This document shows, in pieces, positions 1 to 7,873 of a stretch of 24,062 bases of DNA. The first letter of the stretch is position 1. Each line of letters starts with the position of its first letter. The notes under the pieces are model-generated. The model saw only the letters and a list, made by a program, of their open reading frames with translations, ran no database searches and was not told where the DNA came from. Source of the DNA: Thermodesulfobacteriota bacterium (lineage in GTDB: Bacteria > Desulfobacterota > Thermodesulfobacteria > Thermodesulfobacteriales > Thermodesulfatatoraceae); the NCBI GenBank assembly GCA_013154385.1, contig JAADCO010000028.1, positions 1 to 24,062 of the forward strand. Direction: 5' to 3'. The position numbers were made by a program, and so were the translations under genes.

Positions 1-2
1 AT

Positions 3-1136
3 CTTGAATTGGTGGCCTCGAGCGAAAAGGGTTTGCTAGATCCTCCCCAAAAGATGGAAGATTTTTCCCTTCCCTCCGAAGCCCTTTGTCGAGATGGGTC
101 CTGTTTCTTTCCCTTCAAGGGAAACCGTCGGCTGGTGAGTCTCTTTCCGTTGCACCACGGAGAAGAAACCCTCGGGCTATTGGAAGTAAGCCCCCAGTCA
201 CGCATCGGACAGCAGGATTTCCTCTTCTTTCAGAAGTTCGCCAACCGTATCGGTTACAATCTGCACGTCAAGCTTCTCATGAGTCATTGTCTCGAACATC
301 TCAAGTTCATAAACGAGCTGGTAGCTGACATCGAACACAACGTCATCATTCCCAATATGTACTATCGCTATCTCTTCCGCCGTCTGAGGAAGAAGATAGA
401 CTTTCTCAAAGAGCTGGAACGTCGTTTGGAAGACGGTGACTTCTCCATCGAAAGGATGAAGGGCGCGCTTCACCATCTCTATACCGAGCTTCTGCGCGAA
501 TACGAACAGATCGAAAAACACTACGAAACAGTGAGCCTCTTTCTCGAAAGCCTCTTCCGGCGGGAGCACTTCGAGAAGGGCCGCTTCGTCTTGCGCAAGA
601 GGCCCTGTCGCTTCGCCAAGGAGGTCATCAACCCCCAGCTTGAGCGCTATCGAAAGCGGTTCGAAGAGGCCGGCATCACCATTGACAACCGCCTGGGAGG
701 GGTGCCCGACGAGGAGCTCGTCATGGCCGTGGACGTGGGTCTCCTCTCCCAGGTCTACGCCAATCTCTTCAGCAACGCCCTCAAGTACACGCGCGAGGTG
801 ACGGACGAGAGCGGCCAGCGCGTAAAGTTCATCTCTTTTGGGCGCGAAATAATCCCGGACTTTTTCGGCCCCGGGCGGCCGGGGGTCAAGTTCAACGTGT
901 TCAGCACCGGGCCGCACATCAAGAGGGAAGAGGTCGAAAAGATCTTCGAGGAAGGTTGGCGCGGCTCCAACGTGCAGGGCCAGCCGGGCAGTGGACGGGG
1001 CCTTCACTTCGTGAAGAAGGTCATCGAACTCCACGGTGGAGTCGTGGGTTATGAGCCCACGCCCCTCGGCAACAACTTCTATTTCGTCCTCCCCTTGGAG
1101 ACCAGGGAATCCGAGGACCTTTCGCGAAAGAATTGA
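3..1136 (+). CDS. Sensor histidine kinase, 5'-truncated by window edge
   Basis: The reading frame is open to the left edge, so the true start is probably outside the window; residue numbers count from an in-frame TTG at 9. About 90 visible N-terminal residues look like the end of a GAF-type sensor domain. A helical dimerisation region follows, with a candidate phospho-acceptor His near residue 110 (IEHNVIIPN). The C-terminal HATPase domain shows an N box (LFSNALKY, about 253-260), a G1-like stretch (VFSTGPHI, about 297-304) and a G2 motif (SGRGL, about 328-332). The G1 stretch has Ser where most kinases have Asp, and the His motif is not a classic HisKA, so this is a divergent kinase. No transmembrane segment is visible, suggesting a cytoplasmic sensor. 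No response regulator is adjacent, so signal and partner are unknown. Confidence 0.8.
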   Translation, partial: LELVASSEKGLLDPPQKMEDFSLPSEALCRDGSCFFPFKGNRRLVSLFPLHHGEETLGLLEVSPQSRIGQQDFLFFQKFANRIGYNLHVKLLMSHCLEHLKFINELVADIEHNVIIPNMYYRYLFRRLRKKIDFLKELERRLEDGDFSIERMKGALHHLYTELLREYEQIEKHYETVSLFLESLFRREHFEKGRFVLRKRPCRFAKEVINPQLERYRKRFEEAGITIDNRLGGVPDEELVMAVDVGLLSQVYANLFSNALKYTREVTDESGQRVKFISFGREIIPDFFGPGRPGVKFNVFSTGPHIKREEVEKIFEEGWRGSNVQGQPGSGRGLHFVKKVIELHGGVVGYEPTPLGNNFYFVLPLETRESEDLSRKN

Positions 1137-1206
1137 CTAGCTTTCGTGGGTAGTTATTTTCAACTAAGCTGGCTTTGCCCTGAAGGCCTGCCACAAGGAG
1201 GTTTCT

Positions 1207-1740
1207 TTGGCATCGAAGATCCGTCCGGGAGATTTGGTCACGGTGAGATACCGGGTGTTTGCGGGCAAGGAGGTGGTGGACGCCTCCGAGGAGCCCTTCA
1301 CCTTCGAGGTGGGCAGTGGGCGCTTTTTGCCCCCGGTGGAAAAGGCCCTCATCGGGCACCAGCCCGGGGAGCGGATAGTCGTCTTCGTGCCCCCGGAGGA
1401 GCACTACGGTCCCTATGATCCGAAGAAACTCCAGTTGATCGCCGTGGAGAAGCTTCCCCCGAACGTCAACCCCGGGGACGTGGTTCGCGTGCAGGACGAA
1501 ATGGGCATCGTTCATCCGGCGGTGCTTCGTCGCCGCGACGAAGAGGTCGCCTGGGTGGACCTCAATCATCCGCTGGCAGGCAAGCTCCTGCGGTTCGAGA
1601 TCGAGATCCTCGACGTCACCCCCAAGGAGGCCGCCTCCGAAAAGAAGGAAGAACCCGGGAGAGACGCACAGACTGCTCCCTCGAAAGAGGTTACCGATAA
1701 GGCGCTAGAAACTCCGGCACAGGGGAGGGAGAACGCATGA
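1207..1740 (+). CDS. slyD: FKBP-type peptidyl-prolyl isomerase, SlyD-like
   Basis: A 177-aa SlyD-family prolyl isomerase and chaperone, probably cytoplasmic since no signal peptide is visible. The FKBP core covers about residues 3-68 and 122-137. The insert-in-flap chaperone domain lies between them, with the family marks EHYGPYDPKKL (about 65-75) and NHPLAGK (about 120-126). The tail after about 138 is rich in Glu and Lys and lacks the metal-binding His cluster of enterobacterial SlyD. The start is a TTG, chosen because AAGGAGGT lies 5 bases upstream at 1196-1203 and the FKBP fold begins immediately. The stop overlaps the apgM start (ATGA), so the two are probably translated from one message. 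Confidence 0.9.
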   Translation: MASKIRPGDLVTVRYRVFAGKEVVDASEEPFTFEVGSGRFLPPVEKALIGHQPGERIVVFVPPEEHYGPYDPKKLQLIAVEKLPPNVNPGDVVRVQDEMGIVHPAVLRRRDEEVAWVDLNHPLAGKLLRFEIEILDVTPKEAASEKKEEPGRDAQTAPSKEVTDKALETPAQGRENA

Positions 1741-2963
1741 AGTACATCATTCTCATCGGCGACGGCATGGGAGATTTTCCGCTCAAGGAATTGAAGGGAA
1801 AGACTCCCCTGGAAGAAGCCCTCACTCCGGGGATGGATTTCATCGCCCAGCACGGGGTCCTGGGTCTGGTAAGGACCATTCCCTCCGGCATGGAGCCGGG
1901 AAGCGACGTGGCCAACCTGGCGCTCCTCGGCTATCGCCCGGAGGAACAGTATACGGGCCGCGGGCCCATCGAGGCGGCGAGCCTCGGCATCACCATGCGC
2001 CCGGAAGACGTGGCCTTCCGCTGCAACCTGGTGACTCTTAAGCGCCAGGACGACCGCCTCGTCATGTACGACTACAGCGCCGGCCACATCTCCACCGAGG
2101 AGGCCCACGTCCTCATCAAGGACCTGAACGATCATCTGGCAAGCGACAAGCTCTTCCTCCATCCCGGCAAGAGCTATCGCCACATCCTCATCTGGCGCGG
2201 GGGGCCCGAGGGCATCAAGACCTATCCCCCCCATGACCTCTTGGGCCGGGACATCTACGAGGCCTGGCTGGTCTACGAGAACGAGCCCATCCTGCGGGAC
2301 TTCCTCATCAAGGCCATGGCCTTCCTCGAGCGTCATCCCATCAATCGCAAGCGCCGGGAAGAGGGAAAGGTCCCGGCCAACGCCCTGTGGCCGTGGGGTC
2401 AGGGACGCATGCCCCGGATCGAGCCCTTCGTCGAGAAGTGGGGCCTTGAAGGCGCGGTGGTGGCGGCGGTGGATCTGATCCGCGGGCTGGGGGTGCTCGC
2501 CAAGCTCAAGATAATAGACGTGCCCGGAGCCACGGGCTATCTCGACACCAACTACGAAGGAAAGGCCCTGGCCGCGGTTTCGGCCCTCAAGGAAGGGGCG
2601 GACTTCGTCTTCGTGCACGTCGAGGCCCCGGATGAGGCCAGCCACGAGGGCTCTCTCGAATTGAAGATCCGCGCCATCCAGGACTTCGACCGTTACGTGG
2701 TGCGCACCGTCCTCGAAGAGGCTGCGGCCCAGATCGGAGACTTCCGTCTCCTCGTGGCCACCGACCATCTGACGCCCATTTCCCTGCGCACGCACGCTTC
2801 CAAACCCGTGCCCTTCGCCATCTACGACTCTCGCGATCCCGAAGTGAAGAGGTCTGCGGGGTTCAACGAGAAGAGCGCCGCGGAGACCGGCCTCTTCTTC
2901 GAAACCGGGGAAAAGTTGATGGCTCACTTCCTGGAGCGTGAGCCCAATCTCCCCGAAGAGTAA
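1737..2963 (+). CDS. apgM: Cofactor-independent phosphoglycerate mutase, archaeal type
   Basis: A 408-aa enzyme of the alkaline-phosphatase superfamily that interconverts 3- and 2-phosphoglycerate in glycolysis/gluconeogenesis without 2,3-bisphosphoglycerate. Expected metal and catalytic motifs are present in order: GDGMGD at residues 8-13, the nucleophile-region SDVAN with Ser56, EAPDEASHEG around 296-305, and TDHLTP with Asp343/His344. Length matches the archaeal/ApgM family of about 400 aa rather than the longer GpmI type. The ATG overlaps the slyD stop (ATGA) and is preceded by GGGAGGGAG. The stop overlaps the nadB start (TAATG). This fixes a three-gene unit of folding helper, central carbon enzyme and NAD synthesis enzyme. 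Confidence 0.95.
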   Translation: MKYIILIGDGMGDFPLKELKGKTPLEEALTPGMDFIAQHGVLGLVRTIPSGMEPGSDVANLALLGYRPEEQYTGRGPIEAASLGITMRPEDVAFRCNLVTLKRQDDRLVMYDYSAGHISTEEAHVLIKDLNDHLASDKLFLHPGKSYRHILIWRGGPEGIKTYPPHDLLGRDIYEAWLVYENEPILRDFLIKAMAFLERHPINRKRREEGKVPANALWPWGQGRMPRIEPFVEKWGLEGAVVAAVDLIRGLGVLAKLKIIDVPGATGYLDTNYEGKALAAVSALKEGADFVFVHVEAPDEASHEGSLELKIRAIQDFDRYVVRTVLEEAAAQIGDFRLLVATDHLTPISLRTHASKPVPFAIYDSRDPEVKRSAGFNEKSAAETGLFFETGEKLMAHFLEREPNLPEE

Positions 2964-4594
2964 TGGAACATCGCACGGATTTTTTGATCATCGGCTCGGG
3001 GATCGCCGGCCTCTCTCTGGCCCTCAAGCTGGCGGACCTCGGTGAGGTCACCCTCATCACCAAGAAGAGGGCCGAGGAGGCCAACACCACCCTCGCCCAG
3101 GGCGGGATCGCCTGCGTCCTGGGCGAAGACGACTCCTTTGAGTTGCACATCGAGGACACCCTGAGGGTGGGGGAGGGGCTCTCCCATCCGGACATCGTCT
3201 CGCTGGTCGTGCGTCAGGGACCGGAGCGCATCGAGGAGCTCCTAAGGCTCGGGGTCCCCTTCACCCGCGATCCGGAGAATCCCGAAAAGCTTCATCTGGC
3301 GCTTGAAGGCGGGCACTCCCGCCGGCGCATCGTCCACGTGGAGGACCACACCGGCCGGGAGGTGGAAAAGGTCCTCCTCTCGCACGTGAAGGAGAACCCG
3401 CGCATCAAAATCCTCGAGGACCATCTGGCCGTTGATCTCATCACGCTCTGCAAGATCTACCGCGGCTGTCCCCGCGAGGTGCTGGGCTACGAGCGCTGTC
3501 TCGGGGCCTACGTGCTCTCCGGTCGGGACGGGGAGATTTCCACGTTCCTGGCCCGGGTGACCGTCCTGGCCACCGGCGGGGCGGGCAAGGTCTATCTCTA
3601 CACGAGCAACGCGGACGTGGCCACCGGAGACGGGATCGTGCTTGCCTACCGCGCGGGTTGCCGGGTGGGAAACCTCGAGTTCGTCCAGTTCCATCCCACC
3701 TGTCTCTATCATCCCAAGGCCAAGAACTTTCTCATCTCCGAGGCCCTGCGCGGGGAAGGGGCCATCCTTCTCGACCCCTACGGGCGGCCTTTCATGCACA
3801 AGTACGATCCCGAGCGCAAGGACCTCGCCCCGCGGGACATCGTGGCCCGGGCCATTGACTTCGAGCTCAAGAAAAGCGGCAAGGAATGCGTCTATCTCGA
3901 CATCTCCCACAAACCCGCTGATTTCGTCATCTCGCGTTTCCCCCACATCTACGAGACGTGCCTGCGTTTCGGCATCGACATCACGCGCGAGCCCATCCCC
4001 GTGGTTCCCGCGGCCCACTACTTTTGCGGCGGGATAGTGACGGACCGTTTCGGTCAGACGGACATCAAGGGCCTCTACGCCGTGGGTGAGTGCGCCTTCA
4101 CCGGGCTCCACGGGGCCAACCGCCTCGCCTCAAACTCCCTTCTCGAAGCCCTGGTCTTCGCCCATCAGGTGTCCGAGCACATCCATCGGGAGTGGCCCTT
4201 CTTGCGGGACTTCGAGTTTCCCGCGGTGCCCGCCTGGGACCCGGGCGGCGCCACGGACATGGACGAAAAGGTCCTCATCTCCCACAACTGGGACGCCATC
4301 CGCCGTCTGATGTGGAACTACGTGGGGATCGTGCGCACCGAACAGCGGCTCCGCCTGGCCAAGAAGCGGATAGCCACCATCCTTGAGGAAATCGAGGATC
4401 ATTACTGGCGCTACATCATTACCGCCGACTTCATCGAATTGCGAAACATTGCTCATTTAGCAAAGTTAGTTATCGAAAGTGCTTCTAGAAGAAGAGAAAG
4501 TCGAGGCACTCACTACATGGCCGACTATCCTCAGCGAAATGATCGTCTCTATCGGCGTGATACGATCCTTTGGCGCGCACAGGAGCCTTTTTAA
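2963..4594 (+). CDS. nadB: L-aspartate oxidase
   Basis: A 543-aa flavoprotein that oxidises L-aspartate to iminoaspartate, the first step of de novo NAD synthesis; in anaerobes fumarate is the usual electron acceptor. The N-terminal FAD-binding motif is GSGIAG at residues 11-16. It is followed by TTLAQGGIA (about 42-50), the flavoprotein motif EFVQFHPT, the catalytic-loop Arg region PRDIVARAI, and the FAD/substrate motif GLHGANRLASNSLLEAL around 375-391. The C-terminal helical domain is complete and ends in a recognisable NadB tail (ESRGTHY). The ATG overlaps the apgM stop. The last 50 or so codons switch abruptly to AT-rich codons (TTA, AGA, GTT, AGT) unlike the rest of the gene, although the protein still matches the family there. 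nadA and nadC are not nearby. Confidence 0.96.
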   Translation: MEHRTDFLIIGSGIAGLSLALKLADLGEVTLITKKRAEEANTTLAQGGIACVLGEDDSFELHIEDTLRVGEGLSHPDIVSLVVRQGPERIEELLRLGVPFTRDPENPEKLHLALEGGHSRRRIVHVEDHTGREVEKVLLSHVKENPRIKILEDHLAVDLITLCKIYRGCPREVLGYERCLGAYVLSGRDGEISTFLARVTVLATGGAGKVYLYTSNADVATGDGIVLAYRAGCRVGNLEFVQFHPTCLYHPKAKNFLISEALRGEGAILLDPYGRPFMHKYDPERKDLAPRDIVARAIDFELKKSGKECVYLDISHKPADFVISRFPHIYETCLRFGIDITREPIPVVPAAHYFCGGIVTDRFGQTDIKGLYAVGECAFTGLHGANRLASNSLLEALVFAHQVSEHIHREWPFLRDFEFPAVPAWDPGGATDMDEKVLISHNWDAIRRLMWNYVGIVRTEQRLRLAKKRIATILEEIEDHYWRYIITADFIELRNIAHLAKLVIESASRRRESRGTHYMADYPQRNDRLYRRDTILWRAQEPF

Positions 4595-4610
4595 TCGACA
4601 CAGTTTTCCA

Positions 4611-4638
4611 TTGACGCTCACGGCGATTTTGGTATGCA
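4611..4638 (+). promoter_or_regulatory. Candidate sigma-70-type promoter before the lytic transglycosylase gene
   Basis: In the AT-rich gap between nadB and the next gene, TTGACG (4611-4616) and TATGCA (4633-4638) are separated by 16 bases. The -35 matches the consensus at five of six positions; the -10 is weak. The gap (4595-4741) shows no convincing terminator hairpin: the T-run at the end of nadB is preceded only by a 4-bp stem. A real promoter is plausible because the composition changes and the downstream gene has its own strong ribosome binding site. Confidence 0.25.
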
Positions 4639-4741
4639 AATAAAATGGTAGATTGCTTGGAAACAGATGAACATTTTCGGCAAATATACCGAATTAAGAA
4701 ATTAGTGAGTTTCTATCTGATCGCTTTTGAGGAGGTAAGAA

Positions 4742-6013
4742 ATGCATCGCTTGTTGCTCGTTCTTTTTTTGGGGTTGCTCCTGGTGGCAAACGCCTGGGC
4801 TACCTCCTCTCCCTTTGATCGTGACGAAAACATCGAGGAAGAAAGGCTCCAGCTCATCGAGGACGATCTGCCTTCCTCCGAGATCCCCATCACCCTGAAC
4901 GAGAAGGTCGAATACTTCATCCGCTACTTCACCACGACCAAGAGAAAGGTCTTCGAGCGCTGGCTGGCGCGCTCCGGTCGCTACGGCCCGATGATCAAGG
5001 AGATCCTCCGAAGCTACGGGCTCCCGGAGGACCTGGTCTATCTGGCCATGATCGAAAGCGGCTTCAATCCCTTTGCCTATTCGCGGGCCGGGGCCTGCGG
5101 GATCTGGCAGTTCATCCGCTCCACGGGGCGCAAGTACGGCCTGAAGATAGACTACTGGGTGGACGAGCGGCGCGACCCCGAGAAGGCCACCCACGCCGCG
5201 GCCAAGTATCTCCTCGAGCTCTATCGGGAGTTCGAGTGCTGGCATCTCGCCTCGGCGAGCTACAACGCCGGAGAGGCCAAGCTCCGCAAGGCCATCCGCC
5301 GCTACGGCACGCGCGACTTCTGGAAGCTCTCCCGTTATCGCTATCTCAAGCGCGAGACCAAGAACTACGTGCCGAAGATGATCGCGGCCATGATCATCGC
5401 CAAGAACCCGGAGAAGTTCGGTTTCCACGTGGATCCGCTGCCGCCGCTCGACTACGAGATCGTCGAGGTCCCGGGAGGCACGGATCTCCGGGCCATTGCC
5501 CTGGCCTCGGGGACGGACTACGACCTCATTCGCCTCCTGAACGCCGAGTTGCGCCGCGGGAAGACCCCGCCCTACGCGGTTTCCTATCCGGTGAAGGTCC
5601 CCTTTGGTTCCGGCGCGCGGGTGGAGGAGGCCCTCAAGAAGGTCCAGTTCGTTTACACCCGCCGGAGCCTGCGCCATCGCGTCCGCCGCGGCGAGAGCCT
5701 CTACCAGATCGCCAACTACTACGGCGTTTCCATCCGCGCCCTCAAGCGGGCCAACCGCCTGCGGAGCAACAAGCTGCGGATAGGCATGGTCCTCCGCATC
5801 CCCGTGCGCACCCAGGCGGTGCTCTACGTCTCCTCCAAGCCGGCCCGGCAGGCCAAGAGCAAGGCCGTGGTCTATCGGGTCAAGCGGGGTGATTCCCTCT
5901 GGGAGATCGCCAAGAAGTTCGGGGTGAGCCCGCGGGACCTCAAGGTCTGGAACAACCTGCGTTCCAATCTCATTCGTCCGGGTCTCAAACTGGTCATCTG
6001 GCCTGAGGCCTGA
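4742..6013 (+). CDS. mltD: LysM lytic transglycosylase (MltD-like)
   Basis: A 423-aa exported murein hydrolase that cleaves the MurNAc-GlcNAc bond of peptidoglycan. A signal peptide covers about residues 1-20 (hydrophobic, ending ANAWA). There is no lipobox Cys, so it is likely periplasmic or cell-wall-bound rather than a lipoprotein. The SLT domain (about 88-220) shows the catalytic Glu105 in AMIESG, then GACGIWQF and ASYNAGE. Two LysM domains follow (about 311-354 and 377-421), each with the RRGESL or KRGDSL opening. The ATG is preceded by GAGGAGGTAAG. The stop overlaps the next start (TGATG), so remodelling enzyme and metal-binding protein are co-translated. Confidence 0.93.
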   Translation: MHRLLLVLFLGLLLVANAWATSSPFDRDENIEEERLQLIEDDLPSSEIPITLNEKVEYFIRYFTTTKRKVFERWLARSGRYGPMIKEILRSYGLPEDLVYLAMIESGFNPFAYSRAGACGIWQFIRSTGRKYGLKIDYWVDERRDPEKATHAAAKYLLELYREFECWHLASASYNAGEAKLRKAIRRYGTRDFWKLSRYRYLKRETKNYVPKMIAAMIIAKNPEKFGFHVDPLPPLDYEIVEVPGGTDLRAIALASGTDYDLIRLLNAELRRGKTPPYAVSYPVKVPFGSGARVEEALKKVQFVYTRRSLRHRVRRGESLYQIANYYGVSIRALKRANRLRSNKLRIGMVLRIPVRTQAVLYVSSKPARQAKSKAVVYRVKRGDSLWEIAKKFGVSPRDLKVWNNLRSNLIRPGLKLVIWPEA

Positions 6014-6894
6014 TGCGTTCGATCCTCTGGGCCCTGGTCCTCTTTTTCCTCTGGGTCTTGCCGGTCCGGGCGGCAAGGCCCATCCTCATGGCGAGCATCT
6101 TTCCCCTCTACGACCTGGCCCGCGAGCTGGGGGGCCAGGAAGTGGAGGTCCATCTGCTCCTCCCTCCAGGGGCTGACCCCCATTCCTGGGAGCCCACGCC
6201 GAGAGACCTCCTCCTCCTGCGGCGCGCGCAGATGCTCCTGGCCGTGGGAAGCGGTCTTGAGCCCTGGCTCGAAGACCTGCTGGCCGCCCTGCCGAAAGAG
6301 CAGCTGAAGGTCCTCCTCCTGAGCGAAGGGGCCCCGCTCCTTTCCCTGGAGCACGGGGACCACGGCTTCGATCCGCATCTGTGGCTCGATTTCCGCTGGG
6401 ACGCCGTCTTCGTCCGGCGTCTGGGCGAGGAACTGGCCCGGCTCGATCCGCGCCATCGGGACCTCTTCCTCCACCGGGCGCAAGATGCGGCGCAGCGTCT
6501 CCTCGCGCTTGACCAGCGCTTCCGGGAGACCATCTCCCGTTGCCGCTACCGCCTGTTGCTCATCGCCGGGCACGCGGCCTTTGGCTACTGGGAGAGGGCC
6601 TACGGTCTGCGGCAGGTGAGCCTGGCCGGTCTCTCTCCGGAGGCTGAACCCACGCCCCGGGCCCTGCGGGAGGCCATACGCCTGGTGCGGGAAACCAAGG
6701 TCCCGGCGGTCTTCTACGAGGAGCCGTCCTCCAGGCGGTTCGCGGAGATGATCGCCCGCGAGACCGGGGTCTCCGTCTACTATCTCACCCCCGGGGCCTC
6801 TCCCACCAAGGAAGAGCTCGAGGGCGGGGTGACCTTCTTCTCCCTCATGGAGAGGGATCTCGCCCATCTGCGGCGCGGTCTGTCCTGTCCCTGA
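6013..6894 (+). CDS. TroA/ZnuA-type metal ABC transporter substrate-binding protein
   Basis: A 293-aa periplasmic solute-binding protein of the cluster A-I family that binds Zn or Mn for uptake. An N-terminal signal peptide ends near residue 20 (VRAARP). Three family His ligands are visible: His57 in GADPHSWEPTP, His122 in DPHLWLD and His187 in AGHAAFGYW. The fourth, acidic ligand position, usually in a DPLG-like loop, reads TPGAS here. Glu residues in YEEPSS (about 235-238) are nearby alternatives. A short His/Asp loop (EHGDHGFDPH) replaces the long His-rich loop of many zinc-specific members. No metal-importer permease or ATPase is adjacent; the ABC genes downstream are of another type. It may serve a transporter encoded elsewhere. 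It is coupled to the transglycosylase gene by TGATG. Confidence 0.88.
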   Translation: MRSILWALVLFFLWVLPVRAARPILMASIFPLYDLARELGGQEVEVHLLLPPGADPHSWEPTPRDLLLLRRAQMLLAVGSGLEPWLEDLLAALPKEQLKVLLLSEGAPLLSLEHGDHGFDPHLWLDFRWDAVFVRRLGEELARLDPRHRDLFLHRAQDAAQRLLALDQRFRETISRCRYRLLLIAGHAAFGYWERAYGLRQVSLAGLSPEAEPTPRALREAIRLVRETKVPAVFYEEPSSRRFAEMIARETGVSVYYLTPGASPTKEELEGGVTFFSLMERDLAHLRRGLSCP

Positions 6895-6949
6895 ACCCTT
6901 TACCGGATCTGCGCGTTGGTTATTTATTGAAGACTCGGGAGGTGGAAGG

Positions 6950-7873
6950 ATGATCGAGGCCCAGGGTCTGACCATGGTTTACGGGCCGGTGGTGGCGGCC
7001 CAGGACGTGAGTTTCGTCGTGCGTCCCGGTGAGATCATGGGGCTTCTCGGGCCGAACGGGGCCGGAAAGACCACGGTGCTGCGCATGCTGGCCACGCAGA
7101 TCGTTCCGGTCTCCGGCACGGCTCGCGTGGCCGGGGCCGACATCCTCACCGAACCCCAGAGGGTGCGGGAGAACCTGGGGTTCCTCCCGGAGGTCTCCCC
7201 GCTCTACGATCAGATGGAGGTCGGCGAATACCTCACCTTCGTGGCCGAGGCGCGGCGGTTGGGGCCGCGGAAGAGGGAGCGGCTCGAATGGGTGGTGGAG
7301 ACGTGCGATCTCGAAGACGTGTGGTACCAGCCCATCTCGCAGCTCTCCAAGGGGTACCGCCAGCGGGTGGGGCTGGCGCAGGCCCTCATTCACGATCCTC
7401 CCTGCCTCATCCTGGACGAGCCCACCTCCGGGCTCGATCCCCTGCAGATCGTCGAGATCAGGCGCCTCATCCGGGATCTCGCGCGGGAGAAGGCGATCAT
7501 CTTCTCCACCCACATCCTGCAGGAGGTGGAGGTCCTGGCGGACTGGGTGACCATCATCAACGAGGGGCGCGTGGTGGCCAAGGGGCGTCTCCGCGAGCTG
7601 GCCCGGGAGGTCTCCCGCGAGGTCGTCCTGCGCTTGAAGACCGGCTCTCCGGTGAAGGGTTGGGAGAGGCTTTCCGGGATCGAGCTGATCGAGGCCAGCC
7701 GGGAAGACGGCCTCTACGTGTATCGCCTGCGGAGTAAGGATCCTCCGGAGGAAAGGCTCACGCGTTTCCTCTGCGCCGAAGGGGTGACCATCTTCTCCCT
7801 GGAAAGGGAGTCGGAAGACCTCGAACATCTCTTCCTCTCGCTGGTGGCCAGGCAGAAAGGAGGGGAGTCCTGA
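6950..7873 (+). CDS. ABC transporter ATP-binding protein (GldA/CcmA-like)
   Basis: A 307-aa ATPase subunit of an ABC-2 type transporter. It has Walker A GPNGAGKTT (about 35-43), the signature region SKGYRQR (about 133-139), Walker B CLILDEPTSG (about 151-160) and the switch His in STH (about 187). The last 80 residues form the accessory domain typical of GldA/NatA-type ATPases. A good Shine-Dalgarno (GGGAGGTGG, then AAGG) precedes the ATG. The stop overlaps the permease start (TGATG), so ATPase and permease are made together. The family pattern ATPase / ABC-2 permease / GldG / DUF4340 was first linked to Bacteroidetes gliding but occurs widely in bacteria that do not glide. The substrate is unknown. 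Confidence 0.92.
   Translation: MIEAQGLTMVYGPVVAAQDVSFVVRPGEIMGLLGPNGAGKTTVLRMLATQIVPVSGTARVAGADILTEPQRVRENLGFLPEVSPLYDQMEVGEYLTFVAEARRLGPRKRERLEWVVETCDLEDVWYQPISQLSKGYRQRVGLAQALIHDPPCLILDEPTSGLDPLQIVEIRRLIRDLAREKAIIFSTHILQEVEVLADWVTIINEGRVVAKGRLRELAREVSREVVLRLKTGSPVKGWERLSGIELIEASREDGLYVYRLRSKDPPEERLTRFLCAEGVTIFSLERESEDLEHLFLSLVARQKGGES

Noticed and set aside
1151..1166. TAGTT-N6-AACTA hairpin after the first kinase gene as a terminator
   Set aside because: The stem is short and AT-rich with no T-run after it.
1566..2927. A 453-codon open frame antisense to slyD and apgM
   Set aside because: Both + strand genes are certain from their motifs, and the antisense translation has no recognisable domain.
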